From positions 1 through 64,000 of the forward strand of contig JADFUC010001723.1 of NCBI GenBank assembly GCA_019722365.1: a stretch of DNA of 64,000 nt. The letters run 5' to 3'. Positions 44,993 to 57,900 of this stretch are shown here, in pieces (position 1 is the stretch's first letter; each line of letters begins with the position of its first letter). The stretch is from Lithospermum erythrorhizon. Taxonomy: Eukaryota > Streptophyta > Magnoliopsida > Boraginales > Boraginaceae. A program made the translations under genes and the position numbers. The notes under the pieces are model-generated. The model did not search any database and was not told where the DNA came from. It saw only the letters and a list, made by a program, of their open reading frames with translations.

Positions 44993-46437
44993 ATATAACT
45001 GAATATATCAATTGTATTCTTATATTCGCCTATGTTAAATTTTGTAAGATATTTTTTTGAACGACAAGCTAACTTTATCGGATTATATCACTTACCTAAA
45101 CAAATTGTAAAATAAAAAGTGATTTAATGAAGGAATAGTCGAATAATCGAAAGTAGAAAAAATAACCTACTCCAAACATTCCCGAAATACATTTATTACA
45201 TTTTCTTTTCTTTTTCAATGGTCAAACCTATAAAGATTGAAGAATTATTTAATGCAATTATATTTATTTGAAAGAATATTTGCATTTAATATTATGGTAT
45301 TTTACCCTTTTATAAAGACTAGTAAATGTACGTGATGTTGCACGTAGCATTTTACGCTCAAACATTTAAATCGGTATAATAAATAAAGTAATTAATTATT
45401 TAGGTAAATTGATAAATTATACTTTTGATTTATATTATACTCAGAATTCATTTTGTTCATACTTATATGATCCCTTATATACTCCTTTTTAATAATATAA
45501 TTTATTAATATATTTAAAAGTCTCCGTTACTCATACTACATTTTCATTTTCAAGGCTTAATAAAAGAATGCAAATTATGTAATTTTATTTATTGTTAGAA
45601 AATATCACTTTCTCTTTTAATAAAATAAATGCACCTAGGTTGTTTTATTTATTGTTAGAAAATCACTTCTCAATTGATTATAGTATAAATTATTCATAAT
45701 TCCTACTATTTAATTTTATTTTATGTCTTTATTTTAACATATTTTAATTAATGATTGACTTAATAATATTTGCACAAAACTGGGCCAATTCAAGACCTTT
45801 TATGAAATTTTTTCAATTTTACCACGCAAACAAATTCTCCTGGTGACACATTAGATGTCTGTCAATGCGAAATACCTCCAAATCAATTATATTGAAAATC
45901 AATGGAATAAAGATGACATGCTTCTTTTAAAAACTATTTCTTGTGCAATTATTTTTTTAATAAGAAGTTAAACCTCAATAATTTATATGTGATTAATATT
46001 ACTTGATATGAAAACTTTTAAAATTTTGACATAAATAACAACTTTAATATAAAAATATCACAGTTAAGTCATTCAAATAGGAGACGAGGTACCGATTTGT
46101 ATAAATGTTTATCAATAAAGTGAATTATACACATATAATATACATATTCATGCATGTATTTTTAGACCATAATATCGATGAATTATATTTCATATGTTTA
46201 AAACTAATATAAGATATTACGACAATGTTACTCTTATTTAGTTTACTAATTACTAATCAATATTAAATAGTGAAAATTAATTTTTTTTTAATTTCCTTTC
46301 ATATATTGAATTCAACTCTAATTAATTATTGCATCTATAGTTTATAAATAAAGATATTTTTATTTAAGTATAAAAACTAACATGTTATATATTATAATAA
46401 AAATTAAATTTCTCTGAATAAATATCCAAATCTATTA
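44993..46437. other. AT-rich intergenic DNA
   Basis: No gene. A short direct repeat near 45585 and 45642 (GTTTTATTTATTGTTAGAAAA-like) is the only local structure noticed. The rest is low-complexity AT-rich sequence. Confidence 0.5.
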
Positions 46438-46689
46438 CTCCCTCCATACTAAATGATTGTCATGCTTGATTTAAGTACTCCAAATTGACAAAGTTTTACG
46501 CCTTCATCGATAAACATAATTTTGATTTGAATAAAATTTAATATCAATACTATAGTATATTGAAAATATTATTATTTGATAATTTTTCACCAAATATTAT
46601 ACAACATAAATAAAAATATTTAAATTTAATATTTAATTTGTGAAAAAATCCAAATTTCTAAACCTCGACAATCTATCGTACGGAGGGAG
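46438..46689. repeat. Stowaway-like MITE
   Basis: CTCCCTCCATACTAAATGAT at the left and ATCGTACGGAGGGAG at the right form inverted ends, with TGTCATG / CGACAAT also matching inside. It is flanked by TA on both sides. 252 bp, AT-rich, no coding capacity. Confidence 0.8.
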
Positions 46690-47626
46690 TATTAGATTTG
46701 TAACTTGATATTTTTTATTTCAATCATAGAATATAATACAAAATATTACACAATAATTTAGATATATTCTTTAATAGTAATTTTTTGATTAGAAAATTAT
46801 TTTTAATTTATAACTAAATAATTATCATACAAAAAATTTAGTGTTTTAGCACACTAATTCATTGCATTGAAATGAAATTTACTTATTGTTATGATAAAAT
46901 TAGTAAAAAATCGAAAGACATTATTATTATATCAAATACTTTTATCTGTTGGTAAATATGTTAAATATTTTATATATAATTGGACGAAGATGTAGATAAT
47001 GAACATATGCTACTCAAGATATGTACGAAGTCTTTTTCTGCTAAACTATCGCACATATTATAAAGAGAAGATATAATTTGGGACGAAGTCATATGTAATG
47101 TTTAGGTAAAAAATTTAGAAAATAAGACAACTTTAATTAGTAAGAGAGACTTATAATTGCACATATTATAAGAGAGTATTATAATTGCACTTATTAATTA
47201 TTAATTGTTGTAGTGAGTCCAGTTTTTTAAAATTTTAGAAATATATTTTTCCATCAATGTAAAAATATTATAATGCAGTGTAATATAAGTTAATTAATAA
47301 CGTAGTAGCAGTAACAAAACACACCACACTTTTATAACTGCGAAGATCAGAAAATCAATTTCATGGACTCTTTCAAATATCAATTCAATTACATTTTTAT
47401 GAATGTCGTATACTATTTGGTGAAAATATATACTCACTCTTTTTCATGATGATTGTCTAATTTTCCCATATTTTATTTTGTATAAATTATCACATTTGAC
47501 CAATGTTTATACATTTTAAAATAAAACAACTTTTAACTAAGATAAGTTTGTTCCCATCAATTTTTATTAAAATCAAAACTAGACAATGAGAAAATAAAGA
47601 GCATGAACTACTTAGATATTAATGTA

Positions 47627-47796
47627 CTCCCTCCATCCCATTTTGTTTGTCCACTTAAATTTTACACAAAATTTTAGAAAAATTCAAATTTATCTCACAT
47701 AACTCCATTTTCCCTCCATAAATTTGAACTAAAGTGGACTCATTTTTGGAATTTCTATTTTAGAAAAATTGGACAAACAAAATAAGATGGAGGGAG
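47627..47796. repeat. Stowaway-like MITE, well preserved
   Basis: 170 bp. The left end CTCCCTCCATCCCATTTTGT and the right end, read in reverse as CTCCCTCCATCTTATTTTGT, match at nearly every base, and the repeat continues with TTGTCCA. TA lies on both sides. The best-preserved MITE in the window. Confidence 0.9.
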
Positions 47797-47879
47797 TAAT
47801 AAATATGATACTTTTGACATAAATAAAATTTATGTTTGTAATCACAAATCAATAAAGTTGGTTAGTTTTAATCATTACT

Positions 47880-49409
47880 CCCTCCGATTTTTTTACTTGT
47901 CATCGTAGCAATGTTTTTTTAATTTTTTACTTGTCATTCTAATACTATGCACTTTTGTGCTTGCTTTTCCATCCCTAAACATTAAACGCATTTTGAGCAA
48001 TTTTTCTGGGGTCTGGACGGACCTGCCACCTAAGTAAGAAAAACCGAAATCGAGCCGGGTTTTTTTAGTCAGAAAAAAACCGTCCCAGCACCTAGACCTG
48101 CCGGTTTTGATCGTTTTCTCCGGTTTTAAAATTTTTACTATCGTAATGCTTATTAACAGAGATTTACACTTACTAAATTTCTAGACTTATATTTTCGTGC
48201 TTCCTATTTAATTATTATTCTTGACCAACAAAATTACTGGGATCATACGAAACCAATAACAACATCCAAACGCAATCCATTTAAAGACCAAACACAACAA
48301 AACAACAAACAAAGACAAACTCCAAGTAGTACAAACTAAAGAAATAGTGCACCAAAATCCAAAAATAATAACAATAATAGAGTTCAAAACTCCAAATGTT
48401 AATAATAATTAATAATAATAAGTTCAAATGTCCAAAACAAGAATAATAATAGTTCAAATGTCCAAAATACAAGAAATGATTTAAATAAATCAATACATCC
48501 ACAAGATATAAAGGAGACCAACATAAAAAACAAATCAAAATTACTCATTCATAATCTAGAATTAATCATTCATAATCGAAATGATAAGCTGAATCAATAT
48601 AAACATTCATATATACTAAAATTAAACAAATCAATATAAAAACATAACTCATTCATATATGAAAATTAAACATTCGAAATACAAAAATAAAAAAAATTAA
48701 AACATTTGAAATTAAACAAATAATAAAATTAAACAAATAATAACATTCAAAATAACTAAAATTAATAAATAAATTTAAATAATAACTAAAAATAATAAAA
48801 ACAAATTTGAAATGAAAAAAATTGAGATAATAAAACTAAAAATTAAACATAATAAAATATTAGAAATAATAAACTAAAATTAAACATAAAAGTGTGAGAA
48901 CAAAGCATTTATTTACTTCTGATGAAACGGGGGGTTTGGCTGACCCAAGAATGGGGCCTTGAATCTTGACCGCCTGGATTATTTAGTAAGCTCGATCGTT
49001 TTGAGAAATAAAAAATGTTTAGGAATTTAGTTACTACTTCACCATTAACTAAAGTTAAAAGTAATTTTAAAAAAAAAAAATTAAATAGTAAACCGACCGG
49101 TTATATCCAACCGACCCAGATTGTCAACCGCATCCTATCTGGCCTAGTGTGTACTTACTTCAAAATCAGTCCGTCCGAATTTAATCCTCAAAAACCGGCT
49201 CTTGATCGGGATCAACCTGACCGTAATTTTTATCCGACTCAAAGCTGTCCCCTATTCTTCTCTTTACCTCCAATATTTTATTAACCGCAGAGAGTCGTTA
49301 ATTCAAGATTTCATCCTCTATAAACGAAAGTTTATTAAAAAAAAGAAAAATAATAACATTTGTTAATAAATAAGAAAAGATAGACGACAAATAAAAAAAT
49401 TCCGAGTAA
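47880..49409. repeat. MITE interrupted by a larger insertion
   Basis: The left end CTCCCTCCGATTTTTTTACT is followed by TGTCATCGTA. The right end at 49380-49409, read in reverse, is CTCGGAATTTTTTTATTTG followed by TCGTCTATC, a clear partner. About 1.3 kb separates them, far more than a MITE should have. That interval starts and ends with ACCGG/CCGACC-rich patches (47990-48120 and 49080-49230) around an A-rich degenerate core (48280-48900), so it looks like a second DNA element that entered the MITE. Confidence 0.5.
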
Positions 49410-49699
49410 ATAAAAAATAATTAACTTGTCAAAAGTTCTAAACACGAAAACAAAAAAGTAAATTAAAATGAACTAGACGAAATATTATTAAACTTTAATT
49501 ATTAAACCACATTGATTTTGCTATAATCTGCCCTATTTCCCGGACACATGAACATTTATATTTACCAAACACAGAATATCAACATTTATTCCTCTCTTTT
49601 CTCTAAGACTCTAACAATATATTTCCCTTTTCTTTTCAAAGCTTTTTCAACTTTTCTATCTGTTGTTTGTCTAGTGGGTTTCTTCACTTTGTTCTTCTT

Positions 49700-49815
49700 C
49701 TACCCCCCATTTCTCTCTTAATATTCTCTCTCAATCTCTTTCACTCTTCAAAAAATATTCTCTCTCTCCCAATCTCTCTCAATCTCTCTGAGTCTTGAAA
49801 ATAATATTGTTAGTA
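49700..49815 (+). promoter_or_regulatory. CT-rich 5' UTR of the NAT gene
   Basis: A long CTCTCTC-type tract runs from about 49712 to 49793, directly before the start codon. Pyrimidine microsatellites of this kind are common in plant 5' UTRs and core promoters. The transcription start is probably at or above this tract. Confidence 0.5.
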
Positions 49816-52800
49816 ATGGCTGAAATTACACACCTTCCTATGGAACAGCTTCAAGACCTTGAGTATTGCATAGACTCCAACCCACCTTGGCGTATGGTCT
49901 CTACCCCCTCTTCCAGACATTTGTTTTATGTTGTCAGTTTATTTTTATTTTTTCTGACATTCTGTGTGTTTTAAATAATGGTGCTTAAAGGTTGTTTCTC
50001 TTTCATTTGTGTACCAAGCTCTTTTATGTTTATGTGTGCAAAGACGTAAGAATTGTGTTTTATTAAAATGTTCGAGATTTGTTATTGTTAGTACTTGAAC
50101 TTGGGGACGGGAAATGCAAGAATAACGTGCCCAAAGAATTGATTTTTTTTTTTAATTATTAAAATACCAAGAAAGTTGTTATTAGTAGTACTGAACGAAG
50201 ATTTTTCGAACTCGGCACGTAAAGGAAAAAGAATAACGTGCCCAAATAATTGAATTGTTTTTTGATGTTTATTTATTTACATTTGTGAATGAAGCATTAA
50301 TTTTTTGTTAATCAGTGAAGCTGACTAACAGTGGCAAATGTTGTATCTTGAGAGGAATTTTCTACGTTTTTTAATGTGTGCAAGTTAATAATGTTAATCA
50401 TTTTTATTAAAAATATTCTAATTGCCATCATTTACCGCTACTCGACTCTCGGCCACGTTAAACGTCCAAATTGGCCACATAAAGAATTAAATCAAAGAAG
50501 CTAAGTTAACAGTGGCAACATTAATTATTACAAAATTTTGTGTTTTGTCTGTGTTTTTTTTATATCTTGGAAGGGTTTTTTTTTATGTTTTTCAAATCAA
50601 TTTTGTATAGTATTTTTTGAGGGTTGATATTGGATAATTATTATATGTGGGTTGTTGGGTCTTAATGGTCAAATGACACTAAGAAGACTCAATGTTGGCA
50701 GTTCTTGTTTTTATTTGTCCTTTTTTGGGTTGTTTTCATTAAAATTTAGTGAAAAAATAAATGTTTAAGATTTGTATGTTTCTGCTTGTGGGGCACCTTA
50801 TGTTAGTAGGACAGTTATGTTTATACTATTCATGATAGCAGAAAAATATTTGATATGCACATGGCTTCACAATAACGAGAACAAATTTGTTGCAGCTGAA
50901 ACAATCTTGCTCGCTTTTCAAAATTACATTTTAGTTCTTGGCACCAGTGTGATGATCCCCACTGAACTAGTCACCTTGATGGGCGGTACTGATGTAAGTC
51001 AAACTCGTCCTTCTTGTCATATTTTGATATATTCTTAGAAATTGATATTTGAATTTTGTGAAATTTTCTCTGCACCTCTTGCTACTTGAGCTCAAAATAT
51101 AGTTGGTCATATTTGAATTGGGCATTGAGGAATGATTAGTAATGGTTATGAATTTTACTTCATGCCCTTTTTAAGTTCTCATTCTTACAAGATTGGTATC
51201 TTATATAATTTCTTATGCAACCAGGGGGACAAAGCACTAGTATTACAAACACTGCTTTTTGTGGCTGGCATTAAAACACTACTCCAAACACTATTCGGAA
51301 CCAGGTTGCCAGCTGTAGTTGGAGGTTCCTTTGCTTATGTTGTTCCAGTTCTATACATAATAAATGATTCTTCCCTGCTGCAGATTACTGATAAACATGA
51401 AGTAAGTTATATGCTTAGTGCCTTAGTCTAGCTCAAATTTTATGTTTATAGCTAATTTGACTGCTGTATTGTATATACCAACTTCATTATTAAACTTGAC
51501 ATGGAAGAGAACTTTTGATTCGATTTAGTTTTGATTGAACCCTCTTTCTATTACAATACTATGGATTAGAAATGTGTCCCCGCCTAAGGGTAGCTCGGAT
51601 AAGATGCGAACCTTACTTACTGTGGTAAGAACAGGAGGTCAAGCTTTCCGACTAACCCTTTTGAGTCGCAAACACTATCTACTACTTCACAATAAATGAT
51701 AGCAAGTTGCAGTGCACGTAATCTGGCCATATTAATCTATTTCATTATATCCAAGAGCCAGAAAATATAAATTTGTTTGACTCCAGAGGATATTGAAACA
51801 AAGAGGGTTTCATTCCATTATATCCAAGGACATGTGCCCCCTCCTACCTCCAAAGAAATAAAATCCACTCACCCTCCCAAAGGAACAAAGAGAACACCTG
51901 AGTCCTTACATTGTCTTATCATATGAAACCCTTCCTTTACACCAAGTAACCAAACTAGAATGTTGAGATGATTGTATAATCTACTTATATGAAGAATAAA
52001 ACCTTCCTCTTCTGTTAACACCACTAGAAACCCTACGTTTGTTTTTCATTTCATTAATTTACATTTATGTGAAATTCCATCCAGGAACATGAATGATTTG
52101 TTACCCTGTCTAATAAGAATGTTGGAATTTTATAGCGATTCATACATACAATGCGAGCCATCCAGGGAGCTCTGATTGTTGCTTCAAGCATAGAAATAAT
52201 CCTGGGATACAGTCAAGTTTGGGGGATATTTTCACGGTATGATATTTGCCTTCAACTCTTGATTAGTTAGCATATTGCTATCAAACTGACAAAGTTTACA
52301 TGTCAATTTTCACAGTTTTTTCAGTCCCCTTGGTATGGCACCTGTTGTAGGATTGGTCGGGTTGGGTTTATTTCAACGGGGATTTCCTGCGGTATGGTTT
52401 GTGTCTTTCTGCAGAAACATCGACTTTAATTACGTTGAATCTAATCTGTTCAATTTGTACTATTTTTGGTTGGCCATAGTCTATACAACCTACTAAAGCT
52501 GTAGTTTACTCTCAACACACATGATACAGTAGAAAACCAATTTTTTCTTCTACCAGAATAAATAGCAACCCAACAGCTAAAGTATTTGGAAACTGCTGCT
52601 GGGATGTTTAAATGCGTCTGTAGGTGCAACCCATTGATCACACATTGCTACTGTCCGCAAGTTAACCTCTAATCATGATTAATGAAATAAATTGCACAAT
52701 ATAGTATCGTTGGCAACTCTGTGTAATCTTTATTATATATAATGTTCTTTCGAGCAAGTTAAACTCTAATAATGGCTAATGAAATGAATTTCCCAATATA

Positions 52801-55800
52801 GTATTGTTAGTAACTTTGTGTGTTCTTTATTATATGTAATGCTATTTTGAGCTAGAGTTAAGCATTCTTCGTTAAGCGCACCCAAATCTATAAATTGTAT
52901 AACCATCTTCATTGAAGAACAGTTACACCCAAATCTATGAATTGTATAACCATCTTCATTGAAGAACAGTTAGGCATGCTTCAGTATGCTTTGTATCTTC
53001 AATATATACTTTATTAACAACATTTTAACATATAAGGTTCAGTATGAAAAAGTTATTGAAGATTACCACTTTTGTTCCCTTGGCACTCACACTTGCTTAT
53101 GACATGTATAAAATTTTATTTCCCTTTTATGCAGTTGGGAAATTGCGTTGAGATTGGGTTGCCAATGCTATTATTGATCATCGCCTTGTCACAAGTAAGC
53201 GTATGCAAATATCATTAAATGCACTTTTCATTGTAGTTGTATCTTGGAAATCAGAGCATTTATAACTAATAATTGCAGTACCTGAAGCATGTCAAGCTGC
53301 CGCGAGATTTCCCTATCTTTGAACGTTTTTCTGTATTAATCTGCATCTCGGTGATTTGGATATATGCACTTATATTAACGGCCAGTGGTGCATATAACCA
53401 CAAATCTTCATTAACCCAATTCAACTGTCGAACAGACAAGGCGAATATCATATCTACTGCACCCTGGTCTGTACATCCTCTACCTTTTTCCCTTTCACGC
53501 TTATTCACATTTATAGATACCTTATGGAGTTGTTTCAGGTTCAAGTTCCCATATCCGCTGCAATGGGGTCCACCTACTTTTGCAGCAGGTCACTGTTTTG
53601 CAATGATGTCTGCTGTTCTTGTCTCAATGGTTGAGGTATTAATTCATTCCCTTCATTATGAGACCCGACTAAATTATTAATTTGTCCTACCTTGTTTAAG
53701 CTGTTATGTAATGAATCCTGCATGCAACTTCAAGGCCAAGAAGAAGAAAACAAGTAAATGATAATGGTGACAATATAAGGGTATTATGATTAACGTGATT
53801 AGAAGGTTCATACAAAATATCATTATGTTATAGCTTCTGACTGCGAGGAGATTAATATTATGAATTTTTTTAGTTTGATTTCCTCTCCCTCTCCATTTTA
53901 AAATATTGAAAGGGATTTTGATGCTTGAATAATCATCCCTAACTATCCACTGGTTGTTTCTTCTTATTTATCCCAAATCAACGTACACATTGCTGCTTGC
54001 TTTTCATGAATGTAAACCTAGTTGATAGATTCTTATTTGTTTCAGAGTTTTGTTTTGTGTAAGTTCATAGGTCAAGTTATGTATAAATTATCTTCACAAA
54101 TTCTTTTGAACCTGCATTATTTTTTAGGTTTTTTAGTTTTCTCCAATTCGCTAAATTCTTCTGTTTTAATTTTGTGTGCAGTCAACTGCTGCATATAAGG
54201 CAGCCTCTCGTCTTGCAATTGCCACTCCTCCTCCTGCTTATGTACTGAGTCGAGGAATTGGTTGGCAGGTCAACTTCTGCTATTATTTTGAGCTTATTTC
54301 TGAGTTCTGACTAGTAACGGATGATACTTGAATAGTGAATATCATGCTTAAGGAGCTTAATTACATCAAGAGACTTGCTGAATCCATAAAAATTTCATAC
54401 TTTCTACTTTTTAGGTTTAGGCATTTTAATACGATACACCTTACAATAGAAGGATTTTTATTGTGGTCAATGATATAATATTAGTTGTAACAAAGGCATG
54501 ACTCATGTTTCTGTTTCGTAGAAAACTAAGTTGTTTCCAATCAGAAACAACTAGCGTTTGTACATTGGCAGTCAAATATGAAATTATCTGAATGGAAGTA
54601 TATTATATATTATGTATATGAACATTTGGTAATCAAAAGTGAAATATTTTCTTTGAGATCCAAGTTTAAAATTTCTATTTCCACCATGCCAAATGTTAAA
54701 AGCTTTATTTCATTAAATCCTACTGGCTAATTCCTAAATTTTTATCTCAAGAGCATGATGGCCATTGGCCAGCATTATTGGTTTTAGACTTTGAAGTGCT
54801 TGTTTGACGTTGCATTCTTTTTTTGAGAATCTGAGTTGTTATTATGTTACAATTTTGCAGGGAATAGGTACTTTGCTTGATGGTCTTTTTGGGACTGGCA
54901 CTGGATCCACCGTATCAGTGTAAGAAATGATGTAAAACCTGATCATAGTTTTGTGTTCATCAACCTTGTAATTTTCTATGCCAATTGAGGTCGGTCAAAT
55001 CACTTCTCAATGTACATTGCAGGGAAAATGTGGGGCTTCTTGGCCTCACCCGTGTTGGTAGTCGCAGAGTTGTTCAAATCTCTGCTGGTTTTATGATATT
55101 CTTCTCCATATTAGGTAGGTCATATTGAATCCTTGCAAATTGCTTGCTCAGAGTGTAATATGATACTTTATCATGTAAGGCACACCATCTAGGTTAATAT
55201 TCCCTCATTTTTTTATTTTATCATGGCAACTTGAAATGTAGAAAACAAAAGAGAGGGATGGTGGGGTTTCTCTAACATTTGGCATAATGACCCCCACTGT
55301 GATCTTTGTTCCTCAAGTCAGTTTTATGTCCCGACATTTCACTGTATCAAGAATGATCTCCTAATCATCTCGTACACTTGCAGGTAAATTTGGAGCTGTA
55401 TTCGCATCCATCCCTTTTCCAATATATGCAGCCTTGTACTGTGTTCTGTTCGGGCTCGTCGGTGAGCTATCATAATATTTTTATTGTATATTCGAATTTT
55501 TCTTTTTCTATTTTGCGAAGTTCATTGTTTGCATCCGCAGGTTCAGTTGGTTTATCATTTCTCCAGTTCACTAACATGAATTCAATGAGGAACCTCTTTA
55601 TAACGGGTCTTTCGCTATTTCTTGGGATCTCGATTCCCCAATTTTTCAATGAGTATTGGACTCTCCCTCGTCGTGGTCTCGTCCATACAGACGCTGGATG
55701 GGTGAGTTCCTTGTCTCAACTGAATCCTTAAGCATTAAAAGCTGATTGTATTTGGCCTCAAATGCCAATCACGAGTGAAGCGAAAAATCACTTTGAAACT

Positions 55801-56619
55801 ACATTTCAGCACAAATCTTTTTAAGAATTCATGTTGTTCCATCCTAAAATCAATTGCCAGTAGGGGAAGTCTGTAAAATCTTACTCTCTCCGTTCTAATT
55901 TACTTTATCATCAAGGTAAAAAGTACTCCCTCCATTCCTAATTGATAGGGGTATTTTCCTAAAATGGAAATCCATTGATTGATTCCCATTTAGTTTAAAA
56001 AATTTGGATTGTGAGTTAAATTCAAATTTTTGTAAAATTTTGTGCCAAATGAAATGGCTCTATCTTTTAGGGATGAAGGGAGTACTTTGTTAAGGGATTG
56101 AATAATATTACTAATATATTCTAAAAAAGTAATTTATCAAAAAACACTTTAGTTGATCAAGAAATAAAAAGTATTTTATTAAGGGATAAAAGTGGAAATA
56201 TGAAGATAAAGTTGCATTGATTTTCTATGATTAAGTGAAAAAGAAAGATAAAATTTTGTTACATGATCAAGTACATTGGAACGAAGAGAGTATTAATTAA
56301 CTCGGAGTTCTTAATCCTTTAATGTGCGACAAAGGGTTCCTTTAACAAATCAACACATATAAGCTGTGTGTGTGCACATCTAATTCGATTTTTTGTTGTG
56401 CTGCAGTTCAACGCCTTCCTGAACACAATATTCTCTTCACCGCCGATGGTTGGTTTGATGGTCGCTGTTTTTCTTGACAACACTTTGGAAGTTGAAAAGT
56501 CGAAGAAAGATCGGGGGATGCCATGGTGGGTCAAGTTTAGAACATTTAGAGGCGATAACCGAAATGAAGAGTTCTATACTTTACCCTTTAACTTGAACAG
56601 GTTCTTCCCACCTACATAG
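49816..56619 (+). CDS. NAT: Nucleobase-ascorbate transporter, NAT1/NAT2-like, 14 exons
   Basis: Exons: 49816-49891, 50896-50993, 51225-51401, 52136-52236, 52316-52391, 53135-53194, 53279-53466, 53539-53635, 54182-54268, 54861-54919, 55023-55114, 55384-55461, 55541-55701, 56407-56619. They join in frame into 520 codons plus TAG, all GT-AG. The family (NCS2/NAT) consists of multi-pass membrane carriers that take up purines/uracil with protons or ascorbate with sodium; plant members studied are nucleobase carriers. The family signature ENVGLLGLTR is at residues 341-350. Other landmarks: EYCIDSNPPW, LLQTLFGTRLPAVVGGSFAYV, FSPLGMAPVVGLVGLGLF, GNCVEIGLPMLLL, GIGTLLDGLFGTGTGS and the C-terminal GMPWWVKFR...NEEFYTLPFNLNRFFPPT, which is typical of the NAT1/NAT2 branch. 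Length is normal. The TM1 QH motif reads Gln34-Asn35. Substrate not determined. Confidence 0.94.
52657..52972. repeat. Two adjacent tandem duplications in NAT intron 5
   Basis: First: a unit of about 97 bases (GCAAGTTAACCTCTAAT... at 52657, GCAAGTTAAACTCTAAT... at 52754), diverged. Second: a 47-base unit (ACCCAAATCTATAAATTGTA at 52880 and ACCCAAATCTATGAATTGTA at 52927), nearly identical, hence recent. Confidence 0.85.
55884..56290. repeat. MITE carrying a second MITE, NAT last intron
   Basis: The outer pair is CTCTCTCCGTTCTAATTTAC at 55884 and, reversed, CTCTCTTCGTTCCAATGTAC ending at 56290. The inner element is 55926-56082, with ends CTCCCTCCATTCCTAATTGA and, reversed, CTCCCTTCATCCCTAAAAGA. 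Both sit on TA targets. The inner one lies near the left end of the outer one. Confidence 0.8.
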
Positions 56620-57900
56620 CCTTGTTGGTTTGTTACAACTAAATTAGCATAATTGAAATACAGTTAGGCTGGTTTAGATATACCAGTTCATCTTTTGAAC
56701 CAATTCATCTGACATCAGAACTTCAGTAGCGTTCCATTTTTTGTGGACCATTTATAAGGAGGTCCCAAAATAGAAATGTATAGTTTATCAATGAATTTTC
56801 AATGCTAAACTCAATAAAGTCTGGGGAAAATAGTTTACTTCATGTCCCTTTTATTCTCCTACACCTATTTTGCAGCTGCCTAAGAAAGGTTGTTAATAGG
56901 GGTGAGGTTAAATCTTTCATGCCACATTCCTACCCCTGTTTGAAGTCTTTTATCAATTTGAGGAATAGGTTCAACTTGATATACATAATTAATGTTCTTT
57001 TATATTCTTGGCATAAATCAAAATACACAAAATGAACTAAGTGAACTGAGTGAAGGGACTCACACATATGAGGCCTCCCCAACAGGAGAGGAACCTGGAG
57101 GGTGGAGCGACGTTGTAGGGGGCCACCACACCACCCAACCCCTCGCCCGTGCTTCTATTTTGCCTTTTCAAATTTCTTCCTTCATTTCCATTTTGATTCT
57201 ATCATGTAATTTATTATAAAGCATCAAATATTTTCATGTTTTCTAAAAAATTCTCCTTCATTTCCATCTTGATTCCGCCACAATTATCTTGTAAAATATC
57301 AAATATTTTTTTTTTTGGTTTAGGATTATATAGGAATAGGAGTGAAGTGTCTCCTACTAGAAAAATAGTCCAAATGTTGTAGCAGTTTTTTTCCCTATTT
57401 GGGGTGGACGGCCTGTCTGCTCTGCCGATTTTCAAACCTACCCAACATGTTGGTTTTCTGAAGTCAAAATCAACAAACCTTTTCATTCTATAAACCACAT
57501 TGTCTTATGGGGTTCGACGGTTTATCTGCCTGGCCGGGACTGCATTCCCTATTATATTATATACGCATTCCTTCATATTTTTTACTATAATATTTTATCT
57601 TTCTTTCCGTTGTTCGGTTCAACTTATAAGTAAAATGAACATATTGAAGATATAAAATCACATATGAGATCTAGAAATGGAAATGTTGTGATATCTAGAA
57701 CTCATAATTCAGCTAATTGTAAAATTAAATATACTCCTAAATAAATAGGGTTAAATTATATTTTCATATTAACATATACTATTTTTTTTTTCATTTTGAC
57801 TATATTATTCTATATTAACATATACTATTAATTTTATTCATTTTGACTCACCATTCAAACACAACACCATTTTAGTGTTTTTCCCCCGCAAATATCGACT
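56620..57900. other. NAT downstream region
   Basis: Must include the NAT 3' UTR. No further gene is supported. CTACTAGAAAAATAG at 57353 resembles the start of CACTA-type termini (lacking its first bases), but no partner end was seen. Confidence 0.45.

Noticed and set aside
50940..50975. Loss of the QH motif in NAT TM1 (Gln-Asn here) as a defect
   Set aside because: From memory, the NAT1/NAT2 branch also has FQNYIL at this place, so it is probably a normal clade feature and not damage.
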